Origin: Spirochaetaceae bacterium
Lineage (GTDB): Bacteria; Spirochaetota; Spirochaetia; Treponematales; Breznakiellaceae
Direction: 5' to 3'
Length of the DNA stretch: 14,664 bases
NCBI GenBank assembly: GCA_031280115.1
Contig: JAITHF010000119.1
Location: 1 to 14,664 of the forward strand
The notes beneath the pieces were generated by a model. It was not told the origin of the DNA, made no database searches, and saw only the letters and a list, made by a program, of their open reading frames with translations. Position 1 is the first letter of the stretch. Every line of letters starts with the position of its first letter. This document shows positions 1 to 5,514 of the stretch, in pieces. Both the position numbers and the translations under genes were made by a program.

Positions 1-453
1 GTCCGGGAAGAGAACCTGCATATTACCCTTGCCTTTCTTGGGGAGCAAAGCGGGCGTGACGCGGCGCTGATATGCAAGGGGCTTGAAGCCGCGTTCAAGG
101 GCGTGGGCGGGTTCGGGAAAATCCCCCTCAGCACCGGAAAGCTGGCGCTCTTTCCCCGCCCCGCCGCGGCCTCGGTTCTGGCGCTCCGTATCGCGGCGGG
201 GCATAAGGCGGCCCGGGCCCTTGCGGAGAAGGCCGCTCAGGCGCTTGGGCGCTTCCTCTTGCATTGGAATCAGGAAAAACGCGCCTTTACGCCGCACATC
301 ACCTTGGCGCGGCGGGGAAGGGCCCCTATACGCGGCCCCATGGACGCAACGATCGAAGCATCAGGAACCGTTGAGCAGGCAGGGATCTTCAGGTCTGATT
401 TACACCCAAGCGGGCCGGTATACACGGCGCTTGCGCTGTTTCCGCTTTTATGA
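1..453 (+). CDS. thpR: RNA 2',3'-cyclic phosphodiesterase (2'-5' RNA ligase family), 5'-truncated by the window edge
   Basis: The reading frame is open from the first base and ends at TGA 451-453, giving the last 150 residues. Two copies of the family's HxTx signature are visible: HITLAFLG at residues 7-14 and HITLARRG at 99-106. In the 2H phosphoesterase superfamily these two histidine motifs form the active site that opens 2',3'-cyclic phosphates on RNA and, in vitro, joins 2'-5' ends. The spacing of about 92 residues suits a family of roughly 180-190 residues, so only about 30-40 N-terminal residues are missing. The gene lies 12 bp ahead of the RseC-like gene and is probably co-transcribed with it. 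The physiological substrate of bacterial members is not settled. The family call is firm; the start cannot be seen. Confidence 0.85.
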   Translation, partial: VREENLHITLAFLGEQSGRDAALICKGLEAAFKGVGGFGKIPLSTGKLALFPRPAAASVLALRIAAGHKAARALAEKAAQALGRFLLHWNQEKRAFTPHITLARRGRAPIRGPMDATIEASGTVEQAGIFRSDLHPSGPVYTALALFPLL

Positions 454-465
454 TAAGGAGAAAAA

Positions 466-963
466 ATGCTGTTTAGAATTCTTGCCGTGTCAGAGCATAA
501 TGATACGGTTACGCTGGGGCAGGAAGCGGGTCTTGGCTGTTTCGGCTGTATGGGCCAGGGGCGCGCCCGCAAAAAGCCGTCTTTTACGGCGGCAAACCCT
601 CGCGCCCTCCATCTTGCACCGGGCCAGATCGCGGAAGTGGAGACGCCCCGTTCCAGCGTGATTATCCAGAGCCTTGGGGCGCTGCTTCCTCCGGCGGCGG
701 GCTTTTTAGGGGGCTTTGCCGGCGCGCGGCTGGCGGCGCCCCAAGGCGGGGACCCGCTGTACGCCGCTTTGGGGGCGGCGGGCCTTTTCGCGGCGGCGGC
801 GCTTACCTATTGGGTGCGCCGGCGTTTTCCCGGGGCAATAACAAGCCGCGTTACCCAGGTATGGGACGGTACGGCGGCGGGATGTTCCGCGCCGCCGTGC
901 GGAGGCGGAAGCCCTGGCCGCTCTTCTTGCGGCGCAGGCGCGGATGCGGGCAGGGGGGAATAG
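466..963 (+). CDS. RseC/MucC-like (SoxR-reducing system) integral membrane protein
   Basis: This is a 165-residue protein starting at ATG 466 behind a clear AAGGAG site (455-460). Residues 1-60 form a small soluble domain with a Cys pair (C25-F-G-C28), followed by two hydrophobic segments at about 64-88 and 98-117 and then RRRF. A short N-terminal domain with clustered cysteines followed by two membrane helices is the RseC/MucC plan. Members act in sigma-E control or in the Rsx/Rnf-linked reduction of SoxR. The C-terminal tail after residue 130 is rich in Cys, Gly and Pro and looks unlike coding sequence; another frame there reads AEAEALAALLAAQARMRAG, so a late frameshift is possible. The stop TAG (961-963) directly abuts the stop of convergent infA. 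The family call rests on layout and motif, not on a search. Confidence 0.65.
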   Translation: MLFRILAVSEHNDTVTLGQEAGLGCFGCMGQGRARKKPSFTAANPRALHLAPGQIAEVETPRSSVIIQSLGALLPPAAGFLGGFAGARLAAPQGGDPLYAALGAAGLFAAAALTYWVRRRFPGAITSRVTQVWDGTAAGCSAPPCGGGSPGRSSCGAGADAGRGE

Positions 964-1188
964 CTACCGTTCCCGGTATATAATACGGCCGCGGCTTAAA
1001 TCATAGGGGGAAAGGGCAATCCGCACCCGATCCCCAGGGACGATACGGATATAATGCTTACGCATCTTACCGGAAAGGTGGGCAAGTATCAGGTGTCCGT
1101 TTTGATTGGTAAGCTCCACTCTGAACATAGTATTGGGAAGGGCTTCCCGAACTATCCCTTCTACTTCAATCGCTTCTTCTTTAGCCAC
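964..1188 (-). CDS. infA: Translation initiation factor IF-1
   Basis: A 74-residue S1/OB-fold protein. Near the N-terminus it reads [12 protein letters not shown], followed by [34 protein letters not shown] and GRIIYRER, which match IF-1 almost word for word. IF-1 binds the A site of the 30S subunit with IF-2 and IF-3 during initiation. The start chosen is GTG at 1188, because AAGGAG lies just upstream (1195-1199 on the plus strand reads CTCCT) and the product then has the usual length of about 72 residues. An ATG further upstream would add 22 residues with no homology. The gene is convergent with the RseC-like gene, and its stop TAG at 964-966 leaves no intergenic base. Confidence 0.96.
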   Translation of the reverse strand: MAKEEAIEVEGIVREALPNTMFRVELTNQNGHLILAHLSGKMRKHYIRIVPGDRVRIALSPYDLSRGRIIYRER

Positions 1189-1222
1189 ATAAACTCCTTG
1201 GCATATTTCTAAACGTGTATCC

Positions 1223-1251
1223 ATGCTATACCAGCGCCGTAAAATATGCAA
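1223..1251 (-). promoter_or_regulatory. Candidate infA promoter
   Basis: On the minus strand TTGCAT (1246-1251) lies 17 bp before TAGCAT (1223-1228); an alternative -10, TATAGC (1225-1230), has only a 15-bp spacer. The match to a sigma-70 promoter is moderate. The first hairpin of the repeat arm begins at the last base of the -35 box. Confidence 0.3.
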
Positions 1252-1537
1252 CACCCGCAGGGTGTTTCAGGTGCTTCTTGTAGCGATAGGGTTTGCCCCC
1301 TGCGCAGCCGGAGGCTGTTTCACGTGCTTCCTGCGGCGGGAGTGTTTGCACGTTTAGTCACAACCCAGAAGCGGCGCCTCACCCGCGCTTCGATGGCGTG
1401 AGCGGCGCTGTGCAGGAAGCCGTTGGCTGGGGGTTTGGGGCAGCCGAAGGCTGTTCCCTTACGGGAAGTTCGCACAAAGAGGCGCGCAGCGCAGATAATT
1501 CGTTATAAAATAATGATTTATGCGGGGACAGGATAGG

Positions 1538-1726
1538 TTATTTTGCTAGCAAAGCAACTTATTTTGCTAGCAAAGCAACTTATTTTGCTGGCAAACAACT
1601 TTATTTTGCTGGCAAATAAACTTATTTTGCTGGCAAACAACTTTATTTTGCTAGCAAACAACTTTATTTTGCTAGCAAAAAAACTTATTTTGCTAGCAAA
1701 AAAACTTATTCTGCGCGCAAAAAAAC
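1538..1726. repeat. Palindromic tandem array 1: nine units of exactly 21 bp
   Basis: Units start at 1538, 1559, 1580, 1601, 1622, 1643, 1664, 1685 and 1706. Each has TTATTTTG, a core and CAAA, ending in AAC. Five units carry the perfect 12-bp palindrome TTTGCTAGCAAA; three have GCTGGC in place of GCTAGC, changing only the centre; the last reads TGCGCGCA. The period never deviates. Because 21 is a multiple of three, a frame reading LILLAKK-type heptapeptides stays open (1543-1830), but this looks incidental. Confidence 0.95.
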
Positions 1727-1795
1727 CAGTTTTCCTGCCGCGCTCTGGTGGTATATTAAAAAATTATCGGCGCTTTCGCGCCTCTTTTAAGAGAA

Positions 1796-1820
1796 TTTGG
1801 GGGGAACCAGTTCCCCCAAA
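1796..1820. repeat. Arm hairpin with GGGGGAAC stem
   Basis: GGGGGAAC (1800-1807), CA, GTTCCCCC (1810-1817), flanked by TTT and AAA. It occupies the same place in the arm as the GGAGGGTC hairpins at 4511-4535 and 11200-11224 but has a different, still complementary stem. Confidence 0.7.
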
Positions 1821-2059
1821 CCCCCGCTAAAGGCTTCCTGCGCCGCGCCCTTTCGCCTGCGACGTCCGCTGAGGCGCATCCTTCAGGGTTGTGACTAAAC
1901 CCGCAAACCCGCTCGCCGCAAGAAGCACCTGAAACAGCCTTCGGCTGCCCGCTATGCGGGGGAGAAAGCGCAAATCCGCGTCCCGCTGGACATGAACGGC
2001 GGCGCCTGCTGCGGGGCTTTCGCAGGGGGCGTTGCGCGGATGTGTGCGGCGAAGCAAGC

Positions 2060-2270
2060 GGCGATAGCGGAAAGGCGCGGGGCGGGAAGCATTAGCGGAG
2101 GGTTTGGGGGTCTATGACCCTCCATAAAAAAAAGAAAAAGGCGCCGGAGGCGCAAAAGTCGTATATTGGCGCGGGTGTTTGTTATGGGCGCTGCACTGCG
2201 CTGGCGCTTGAAGAGGATTTGAGGGGATTTTTCTAAGTCCCCCCAAGCCCCCCCATAAAGGCGACCTGCT
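2060..2270. repeat. Array-less, degenerate copy of the repeat element
   Basis: The left part (about 2075-2150) has GGGTC-TAT-GACCC (in 2111-2124) and GGCGCCGGAGGCGC; the right part (about 2210-2270) carries an AGAGGATTTG motif, a GGGGA/TCCCC stem and the arm module in reverse complement. Only about 50 bp lie between the halves and no 21-bp units are seen. The right part runs into the end of the accessory pseudogene at about 2270. The stretch 1961-2059, between this copy and element 1, is GC-rich; I see no gene in it. Confidence 0.5.
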
Positions 2271-2614
2271 ATGAGTGTAACCGCTGTTGGCAGCAAATTA
2301 TCGCTTTGGCTTGATGCCGCCGCCTCTGCTGCGCCGTCTTCCTGTATTGTTTCAGGGTATATGGTATTCCCCGCTGTGATGTTCATCATCAAGTCCCGCA
2401 AAATCCGCATGATATTCCGCCGGAACTCGGCAATAAGCCAGTCAGGGTACTCTTCTATAATGGGTTAGCTCAAGATTGTTTTCTGTCTTCATTTTTCTCA
2501 CTTTATCACGAACCCCGAAGTCCCGCAGGAGCGGATTGGTTATATCCTTACGCAAGTTGCAGGCGGTGTTATAAAACTCCGTCTCCGGCTGGTTCTGCTT
2601 GTTCTTTTTTACAT
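2269..2614 (-). pseudogene. Frameshifted and truncated helical protein, candidate DGR accessory (Avd-like) gene
   Basis: Three pieces in successive frames read as one protein: KNKQNQPETEFYNTACNL then RKDITNPLLRDFGVRDKV; IIEEYPDWLIAEFRRN then IMRILRDLMMNITAGNTIYP; and KTAQQRRRHQAKAIICCQQ, with a stop at 2269-2271. At least two frameshifts separate them, and the ATG at 2614 is also out of frame with the first piece. Heptad-like hydrophobic spacing suggests a bundle of long helices. From memory, small helical proteins of this kind occur beside variable proteins and reverse transcriptases in DGR cassettes; I could not verify this. It ends where a repeat arm begins, so its C-terminal third is probably lost. 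It follows the variable-protein pseudogene on the same strand. That it is a decayed gene is likely; the functional label is tentative. Confidence 0.45.
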
Positions 2615-2627
2615 CCGCCCTAACCCT

Positions 2628-2663
2628 CAAAAAATAAAAATATGCGGCGCCGCGTAAGCGGCG
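2628..2663 (-). terminator. Probable rho-independent terminator after the variable-protein pseudogene
   Basis: Plus-strand CGCCGC-GTAA-GCGGCG (2648-2663) is a 6-bp stem with a 4-nt loop. On the minus strand it is followed by a T-rich run (complement of 2632-2641, with A5 and A6 runs on the plus strand). Position and polarity suit termination of minus-strand transcripts from the variable-protein gene. Confidence 0.5.
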
Positions 2664-2710
2664 TCCGGGGTACTGTCCGATGTGCAATCGGCGCCTTTTC
2701 TTTACTTCTT

Positions 2711-2738
2711 GGCGGCGCCTCTGCCTAGAGGCGCCGCC
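2711..2738. repeat. 12-bp perfect inverted repeat at the variable-protein stop codon
   Basis: GGCGGCGCCTCT (2711-2722), loop GCCT, AGAGGCGCCGCC (2727-2738). In the restored frame of the minus-strand variable protein, the stop TAG (2725-2727) lies at the loop. In characterised DGRs a hairpin or cruciform just after the variable repeat helps mark the target. It is not followed by a T-run, so it is not an obvious terminator. Confidence 0.8.
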
Positions 2739-3645
2739 GTTGCCTCTTGCCGTTTTCCGCCCCATAAAAGGGCGGGAGGCCGAAGATGCGCCGCTGCGCG
2801 GCACAGAAAGCGGGGGGGCGCAGCCCACCACTCCACCCGCACCAGTGTTGTTAGGACTACCAGTAAGGCTGACCGAGCAGAAAGATGACGAACCGGACGA
2901 ATAAGGGGTCTGTAACCGCCGTGTCTGGCGGCTGCGGTTATACCGCTTTATCCAGCGTTTGCAGGACTGGGCAAATAGCGGGAACTGGACGCTGGTAACA
3001 CCGCCCGCTCTGCCGTCTATGGCGGAAGAGGTAATAGCCGTCATATACACTCCCTCGCCCCCGTACGCCGGAAATCCAAATACCGTATGGCGTACAGCAC
3101 GTTGCCGATTTGGGCTTTAAGCGCGTTCATAAAGGCTGCGGTAGTAACGCCGGCCTTGTCTCCGGCGCCGCTGCCGCCCGTTCCCTCACGGAACGCCTGC
3201 AAGCCAGAGGCTCTGTACCCGCCGCTGTTGGTATGGGACGGGTTCATTCGTTTATTGAGGGGGCAGTCCGCAAAGGTAAACAGGATGCGGTTCTTCCGGC
3301 GCCCAGACAGGTATTGAAACCGGCAATGGCTGTCCGGTTGTTCTTGTAGGCAGTATTCCATGCTTGGCCGGCGGTTCCGCCGTTCTCCGCCGGAATTGCC
3401 GGGAGGCCGGGGCCGTCTATGCAGTCCCCTATCTGGAGGCCCCCGCAAATTCCGGCTCTCCGTTGGCGGCGTTCGTGCCGGTGTTACAACGCTGCTGTAG
3501 AATTGCCATCGCGTCAGGGACAGTGGCCGCGCCCAGTACCTCTAGCAGGTAGAAGCCGCCGCAGGGTCGCTGCTCCAGAAGGCTCAGGGGTCTCCTCAGC
3601 ACCCCGCCGCTTGATACGCTCTAAAAGGTTTTCATCCCCCCTCAC
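2725..3645 (-). pseudogene. Decayed phage variable protein with DUF6273-like C-terminal domain, likely DGR target
   Basis: Pieces in changing frames read as one protein of about 300 residues from GTG 3645. In order: DENLLERIKRRGAEETPEPS; LGAATVPDAMAILQQRC; AIPAENGGTAGQAWNTAYKN; ILFTFADCPLNKRMN then AGVTTAAFMNALKAQIGN; VFGFPAYGGEGV; TSVQFPLFAQSCKRWIKRYN; TPYSSGSSSFCSVSLTGSP; GVVGCAPP, then AFCAAQRRIFGLPPFYG after a further shift. The order, the RYNxSRQ...TPYSS...GCAPAF ending and the N/S/T/G-rich variable stretch resemble phage surface or tail proteins with a C-type-lectin-like, DUF6273-type fold. Frame changes lie near 3540, 3435, 3300, 3085 and at a seven-C run (2812-2818). The GTG start overlaps the TGA of the gene upstream, a phage-style arrangement. 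Family assignment is from pattern memory; the pseudogene status is directly visible. Confidence 0.6.
2812..2946 (-). other. Candidate DGR variable repeat (VR)
   Basis: This minus-strand segment encodes RYNRSRQ through GCAPP at the C-terminus of the variable protein. It ends in a nearly A-free GC-rich stretch (GGGCTGCGCCCCCCC), which fits the GC-rich 'initiation of mutagenic homing' end of a VR, and the 12-bp inverted repeat follows about 75 bp later. Ser, Thr, Asn and Gly sit at sites where related proteins vary, as expected from AAY codons mutated at adenines. No matching template repeat is visible in the window, so this is unproven. Confidence 0.4.
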
Positions 3646-3835
3646 AGGCGGCGGCTGGCTCACCGGCAAACCGCTTCAAAAAGCCCGTGCGGTTTGCCAG
3701 CTCCCTGCCCTGTACATTTGCCGTTCCTCGGGCGCCGCCGACCCGGAACACAGCTGCCTCAATCTGAAATACCTCCTCTTCCCAGACCGCTTGCCCCTCT
3801 AAATATACCGTGCCTTCTCTCTATTTGAACTCCAC
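3632..3835 (-). pseudogene. Small phage-type ORF with an in-frame stop, upstream of the variable protein
   Basis: From GTG 3835 the frame reads VEFK, a TAG at 3821-3823, then REGTVYLEGQAVWEEEVFQI, EAAVFRVGG and ELANRTGFLKRFAGEPAA, ending in TGA 3632-3634. The piece after the TAG looks like real protein in this frame only. Its stop overlaps the GTG start of the variable protein. It may be a separate small gene or the frameshifted continuation of the fragment upstream. I do not recognise a family; position and spacing suggest a phage tail or baseplate gene. Confidence 0.4.
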
Positions 3836-3965
3836 CCGCTCCCGCGCCGGATATGAATTGCGCCGCAATCTCCCGGGCGTTGCCAACAATCAGGTTATTG
3901 CCCCGATAGGTTTCAGCCAGCTTCCCGCGCCGGTATATCCGCATGGTTCTCATACCGTTTTTCAC
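3759..3965 (-). pseudogene. Tail-protein-like N-terminal fragment
   Basis: The 68-residue frame from ATG 3965 begins MKNGMRTMRIYRRGKLAE and continues NNLIVGNAREIAAQFISG. A phrase of the type 'gkNLIVnxxREixAxLIaG' near the N-terminus is common in small phage tail or fibre proteins. After about 3830 the frame loses protein character (RRHGIFRGASGLGRG) while the overlapping frame becomes protein-like, so a frameshift or gene overlap lies there. Its start overlaps, on the opposite strand, the remnant of the membrane protein, marking the junction between phage-type and host DNA. Function is not established. Confidence 0.4.
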
Positions 3966-4470
3966 GATCCCCCTTACGGTTATTGCAGGGCGCGCGGAGC
4001 AGGCGCTTTCTCAAATCAAGTATAAGAAAATAGCCCTTGCGGCGCTTTTCTGCGCGCCTCTTTCAGAAGGGCTGGTAAAATATCTGGATGACACCGCGGA
4101 AATCGCGTATAACACCACAGGAAAAGAGCTTATTGCCGCCGGCAGGATGATTGATGAAAACACCGAGCCGGATGATACGATTATATCCCTTGGCATAAAT
4201 GGGTATATTTATCCGTTTACGAAACGCAGGGCCGCCTCAAAATATATTTACCAGGGATCCGGCATCGACCATATCCCCGGCAGCAGGGAGGAGTTTTTAT
4301 CTGACGTGCTCCAGCGCAAGCCGGCGATTATCGCCATATTTACCGCCGAAGACGAGGGGCGCGCCGACTATCTCCCCCTTTGGTACGCGCCGGTGTACAC
4401 GATGATAGCAGATGAATACGAATTGTTATCCGATAAAAACGGGTACACCCTTTTTAAGAAAAAACCCTAG
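3943..4470 (+). pseudogene. C-terminal remnant of a membrane protein, probably a glycosyltransferase of the GT39/ArnT type
   Basis: The frame encodes a short hydrophobic start (FFTIPLTVIAGRA), a KYKKIALAALFCAPL stretch and then a soluble domain of about 130 residues: AAGRMIDENTEPDDTIISLG, NGYIYPFTKRRAASKYIYQG, PAIIAIFTAEDEG, ADEYELLSDKNGYTLFKKKP and stop. A soluble tail that 'names' an object, place and date in this way is typical of multi-pass lipid-linked sugar transferases, which have 8-12 membrane helices before it. Those helices are missing: upstream sequence is phage-type DNA on the other strand. The ATG at 3943 probably is not a real start. The tail itself is intact, suggesting recent truncation. 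The family call is from general resemblance. Confidence 0.5.
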
Positions 4471-4510
4471 GCCCCCGCACACGCGCCGCACACGTCGCGC
4501 TTAGGGGTGG

Positions 4511-4535
4511 TTTGGAGGGTCTATGACCCTCCAAA
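4511..4535. repeat. 11-bp arm hairpin (GGAGGGTC type)
   Basis: TTTGGAGGGTC (4511-4521), TAT, GACCCTCCAAA (4525-4535). It is identical to 11200-11224; a shorter relative lies at 2111-2124. It lies 40 bp after the membrane-protein remnant but is followed by A, not T, on the plus strand, so it is not a standard terminator for it. Confidence 0.85.
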
Positions 4536-4603
4536 AAACATAAAGAGGCGCAAAGCGCCGATAATTCGTTATATACTAATGATTTATAGTGGGACAGGAT
4601 AGT

Positions 4604-4645
4604 TTTTTTGGGATCCAAAATAAAGTTTCTTGGATCCAAAATAAC
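4604..4645. repeat. Palindromic array 2a: two 21-bp units with GGATCC cores
   Basis: Units at 4604 and 4625. The second has the perfect 10-bp palindrome TTGGATCCAA; the first has one extra G beside GGATCC. The array stops abruptly and arm sequence follows, suggesting deletion or interruption. Confidence 0.8.
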
Positions 4646-4863
4646 GCCTGCCGGAGCCGCAGGCGGAAGGGCGCGGCGCAGGAAGCCTTTATAGGGGGTT
4701 TGGGGGCAGCCGAAGGCTGTTTCAGCAGCTGTAGTTTGCGCTATGAGCCGCGAAACATGAAGCGCCGGCAGCCTCCGGCTGTTTCAGCAGCCGTAGTTTG
4801 CGCTATGAGGCGCAAAGCGCCGATAATTCATTATAAAACAATGATTTATGCAGGGGCAGGACC

Positions 4864-5011
4864 GTTTTTTGGGGCACCGGGAACTTTATTTGGTGCCCCA
4901 AAAAACTTATTTGGTGCCCCAAAAAACTTATTTGGGTACCCAAAAAACTTGTTTGGGTACCCAAAAAACTTATTTGGGTACCCCGGAAACTTATTTGGGG
5001 CCCCCAAAAAC
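4864..5011. repeat. Palindromic array 2b: seven units, 21-bp period
   Basis: Units start at 4864, 4885, 4907, 4928, 4949, 4970 and 4991; only the 4885 unit is 22 bp. Cores are GGTGCCCC (TTTGG-TGCC-CCAAA), GGGTACCC (TTTGGGTACCCAAA, perfect 14 bp, twice), a GGGTACCC unit with a damaged right half, and GGGGCCCC in the last unit. The first unit is the most degenerate. Units end in AAC as in array 1. Confidence 0.95.
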
Positions 5012-5305
5012 CGGTTTTCCTGCCGCGCTTTGTTGGTATATAAAAAATATCGGCGCTTTCGCGCCTCTTTAAGAGAATTTGGAGGGCTTTTTTACCAGCG
5101 CTTCATGTCTTGCGGCTCATAGCGCGAACTCCGCATAAGGGAACAGCCTCCGGCTGCCCTCCAAACCACCCACTAAGGCTTCATGCTTCGCGCCCTTTCG
5201 CCTGCGGCGTCCGCTGAGGCGCCGCTCCATGCAAGCCCTGCATTTCAAACCCGCACCGCCGTAGCTTAAGTCACTGAAACTCCCTATGGGGGCAGCTTTC
5301 GGCTG

Positions 5306-5335
5306 TTGACTGGTTGATTTGTTTTGAGGTATAAT
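5306..5335 (+). promoter_or_regulatory. Strong sigma-70-type promoter for the PilZ gene
   Basis: TTGACT (5306-5311), an 18-bp spacer and a perfect TATAAT (5330-5335). Transcription would start near 5342, giving a leader of about 170 nt before the ATG at 5515. A second weaker candidate, TTGACC (5426-5431), lies inside that leader. The -35 box begins at the base after the last hairpin of repeat element 2. Confidence 0.7.
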
Positions 5336-5514
5336 AAAAAACAAATATTAAAATTGCCCTTCCTGTGCGGCGTGGAAAACGTTATGCTTAGGAAGAAACC
5401 GTACTGCCGGAGAATAAGAGAGGGGTTGACCGGCTTACCGGATTGTAAGATGATACGTTGAAAATTCCGCCTTGAGGCGTGTCAAAAAAATCCCGAATTT
5501 AAAGGGTAACAGCA

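Larger units (their letters stand above)
1251..1960. repeat. Composite inverted-repeat element 1 (arms, terminal inverted repeats and central 21-bp array)
   Basis: Two long imperfect arms in inverted orientation surround a tandem array. The left arm (1251-1475) holds hairpins ACACCC-GCA-GGGTGT and CAGCC-GGA-GGCTG, each followed by a module reading roughly TTTCAGGTGCTTCTTG. It then has a module around GCGGCGCCTCA and CAGGAAGCC, then CAGCCGAAGGCTG. The right arm (about 1796-1960) carries the same modules in reverse complement, ending in CAGCC-TTC-GGCTG and CCCGC-TAT-GCGGG. The inner terminal repeats are AAAGAGGCGC...GATAATT at 1476-1500 and its complement at 1761-1788. No transposase is present, so if mobile it would be non-autonomous (MITE- or BIME-like). 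The spans of the arms are approximate. Confidence 0.75.
4480..5305. repeat. Composite inverted-repeat element 2 (two left ends, two arrays, one right arm)
   Basis: A left end with hairpin (4511-4535) and terminal repeat (4542-4600) leads into a two-unit array (4604-4645). Arm modules follow (4646-4806), then a second left terminal repeat (4807-4863), a seven-unit array (4864-5011), the right terminal repeat (5040-5072) and a long right arm (to 5305) whose modules are reverse complements of the left-arm modules elsewhere. It looks like one element inserted in, or recombined with, another. The right arm ends in CAGC-TTTC-GGCTG (5293-5305), directly against a promoter. No protein-coding gene is seen in 4471-5514. 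Confidence 0.7.

Noticed and set aside
83..661. 192-residue frame overlapping thpR and the RseC-like gene
   Set aside because: Arg/Pro-rich shadow frame; the two overlapped genes have recognisable motifs and a ribosome-binding site.
1543..1830. Open frame of repeated LILLAKK/LILLANN heptapeptides over array 1
   Set aside because: The frame is open because 21 is divisible by three. Array 2b reads NLFGAPK in a different frame relative to the unit, and array 1 has TAG (in GCTAGC) in that frame, so no peptide is conserved between arrays.
1952..2260. Minus-strand frame as a reverse transcriptase downstream of the DGR-like genes
   Set aside because: No YxDD or other RT motif; the sequence below 2269 is repeat-arm DNA.
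4589..5122. 177-residue open frame through both arrays of element 2
   Set aside because: It runs through terminal repeats and arm modules, has repeat-derived composition and no ribosome-binding site; same explanation as for array 1.
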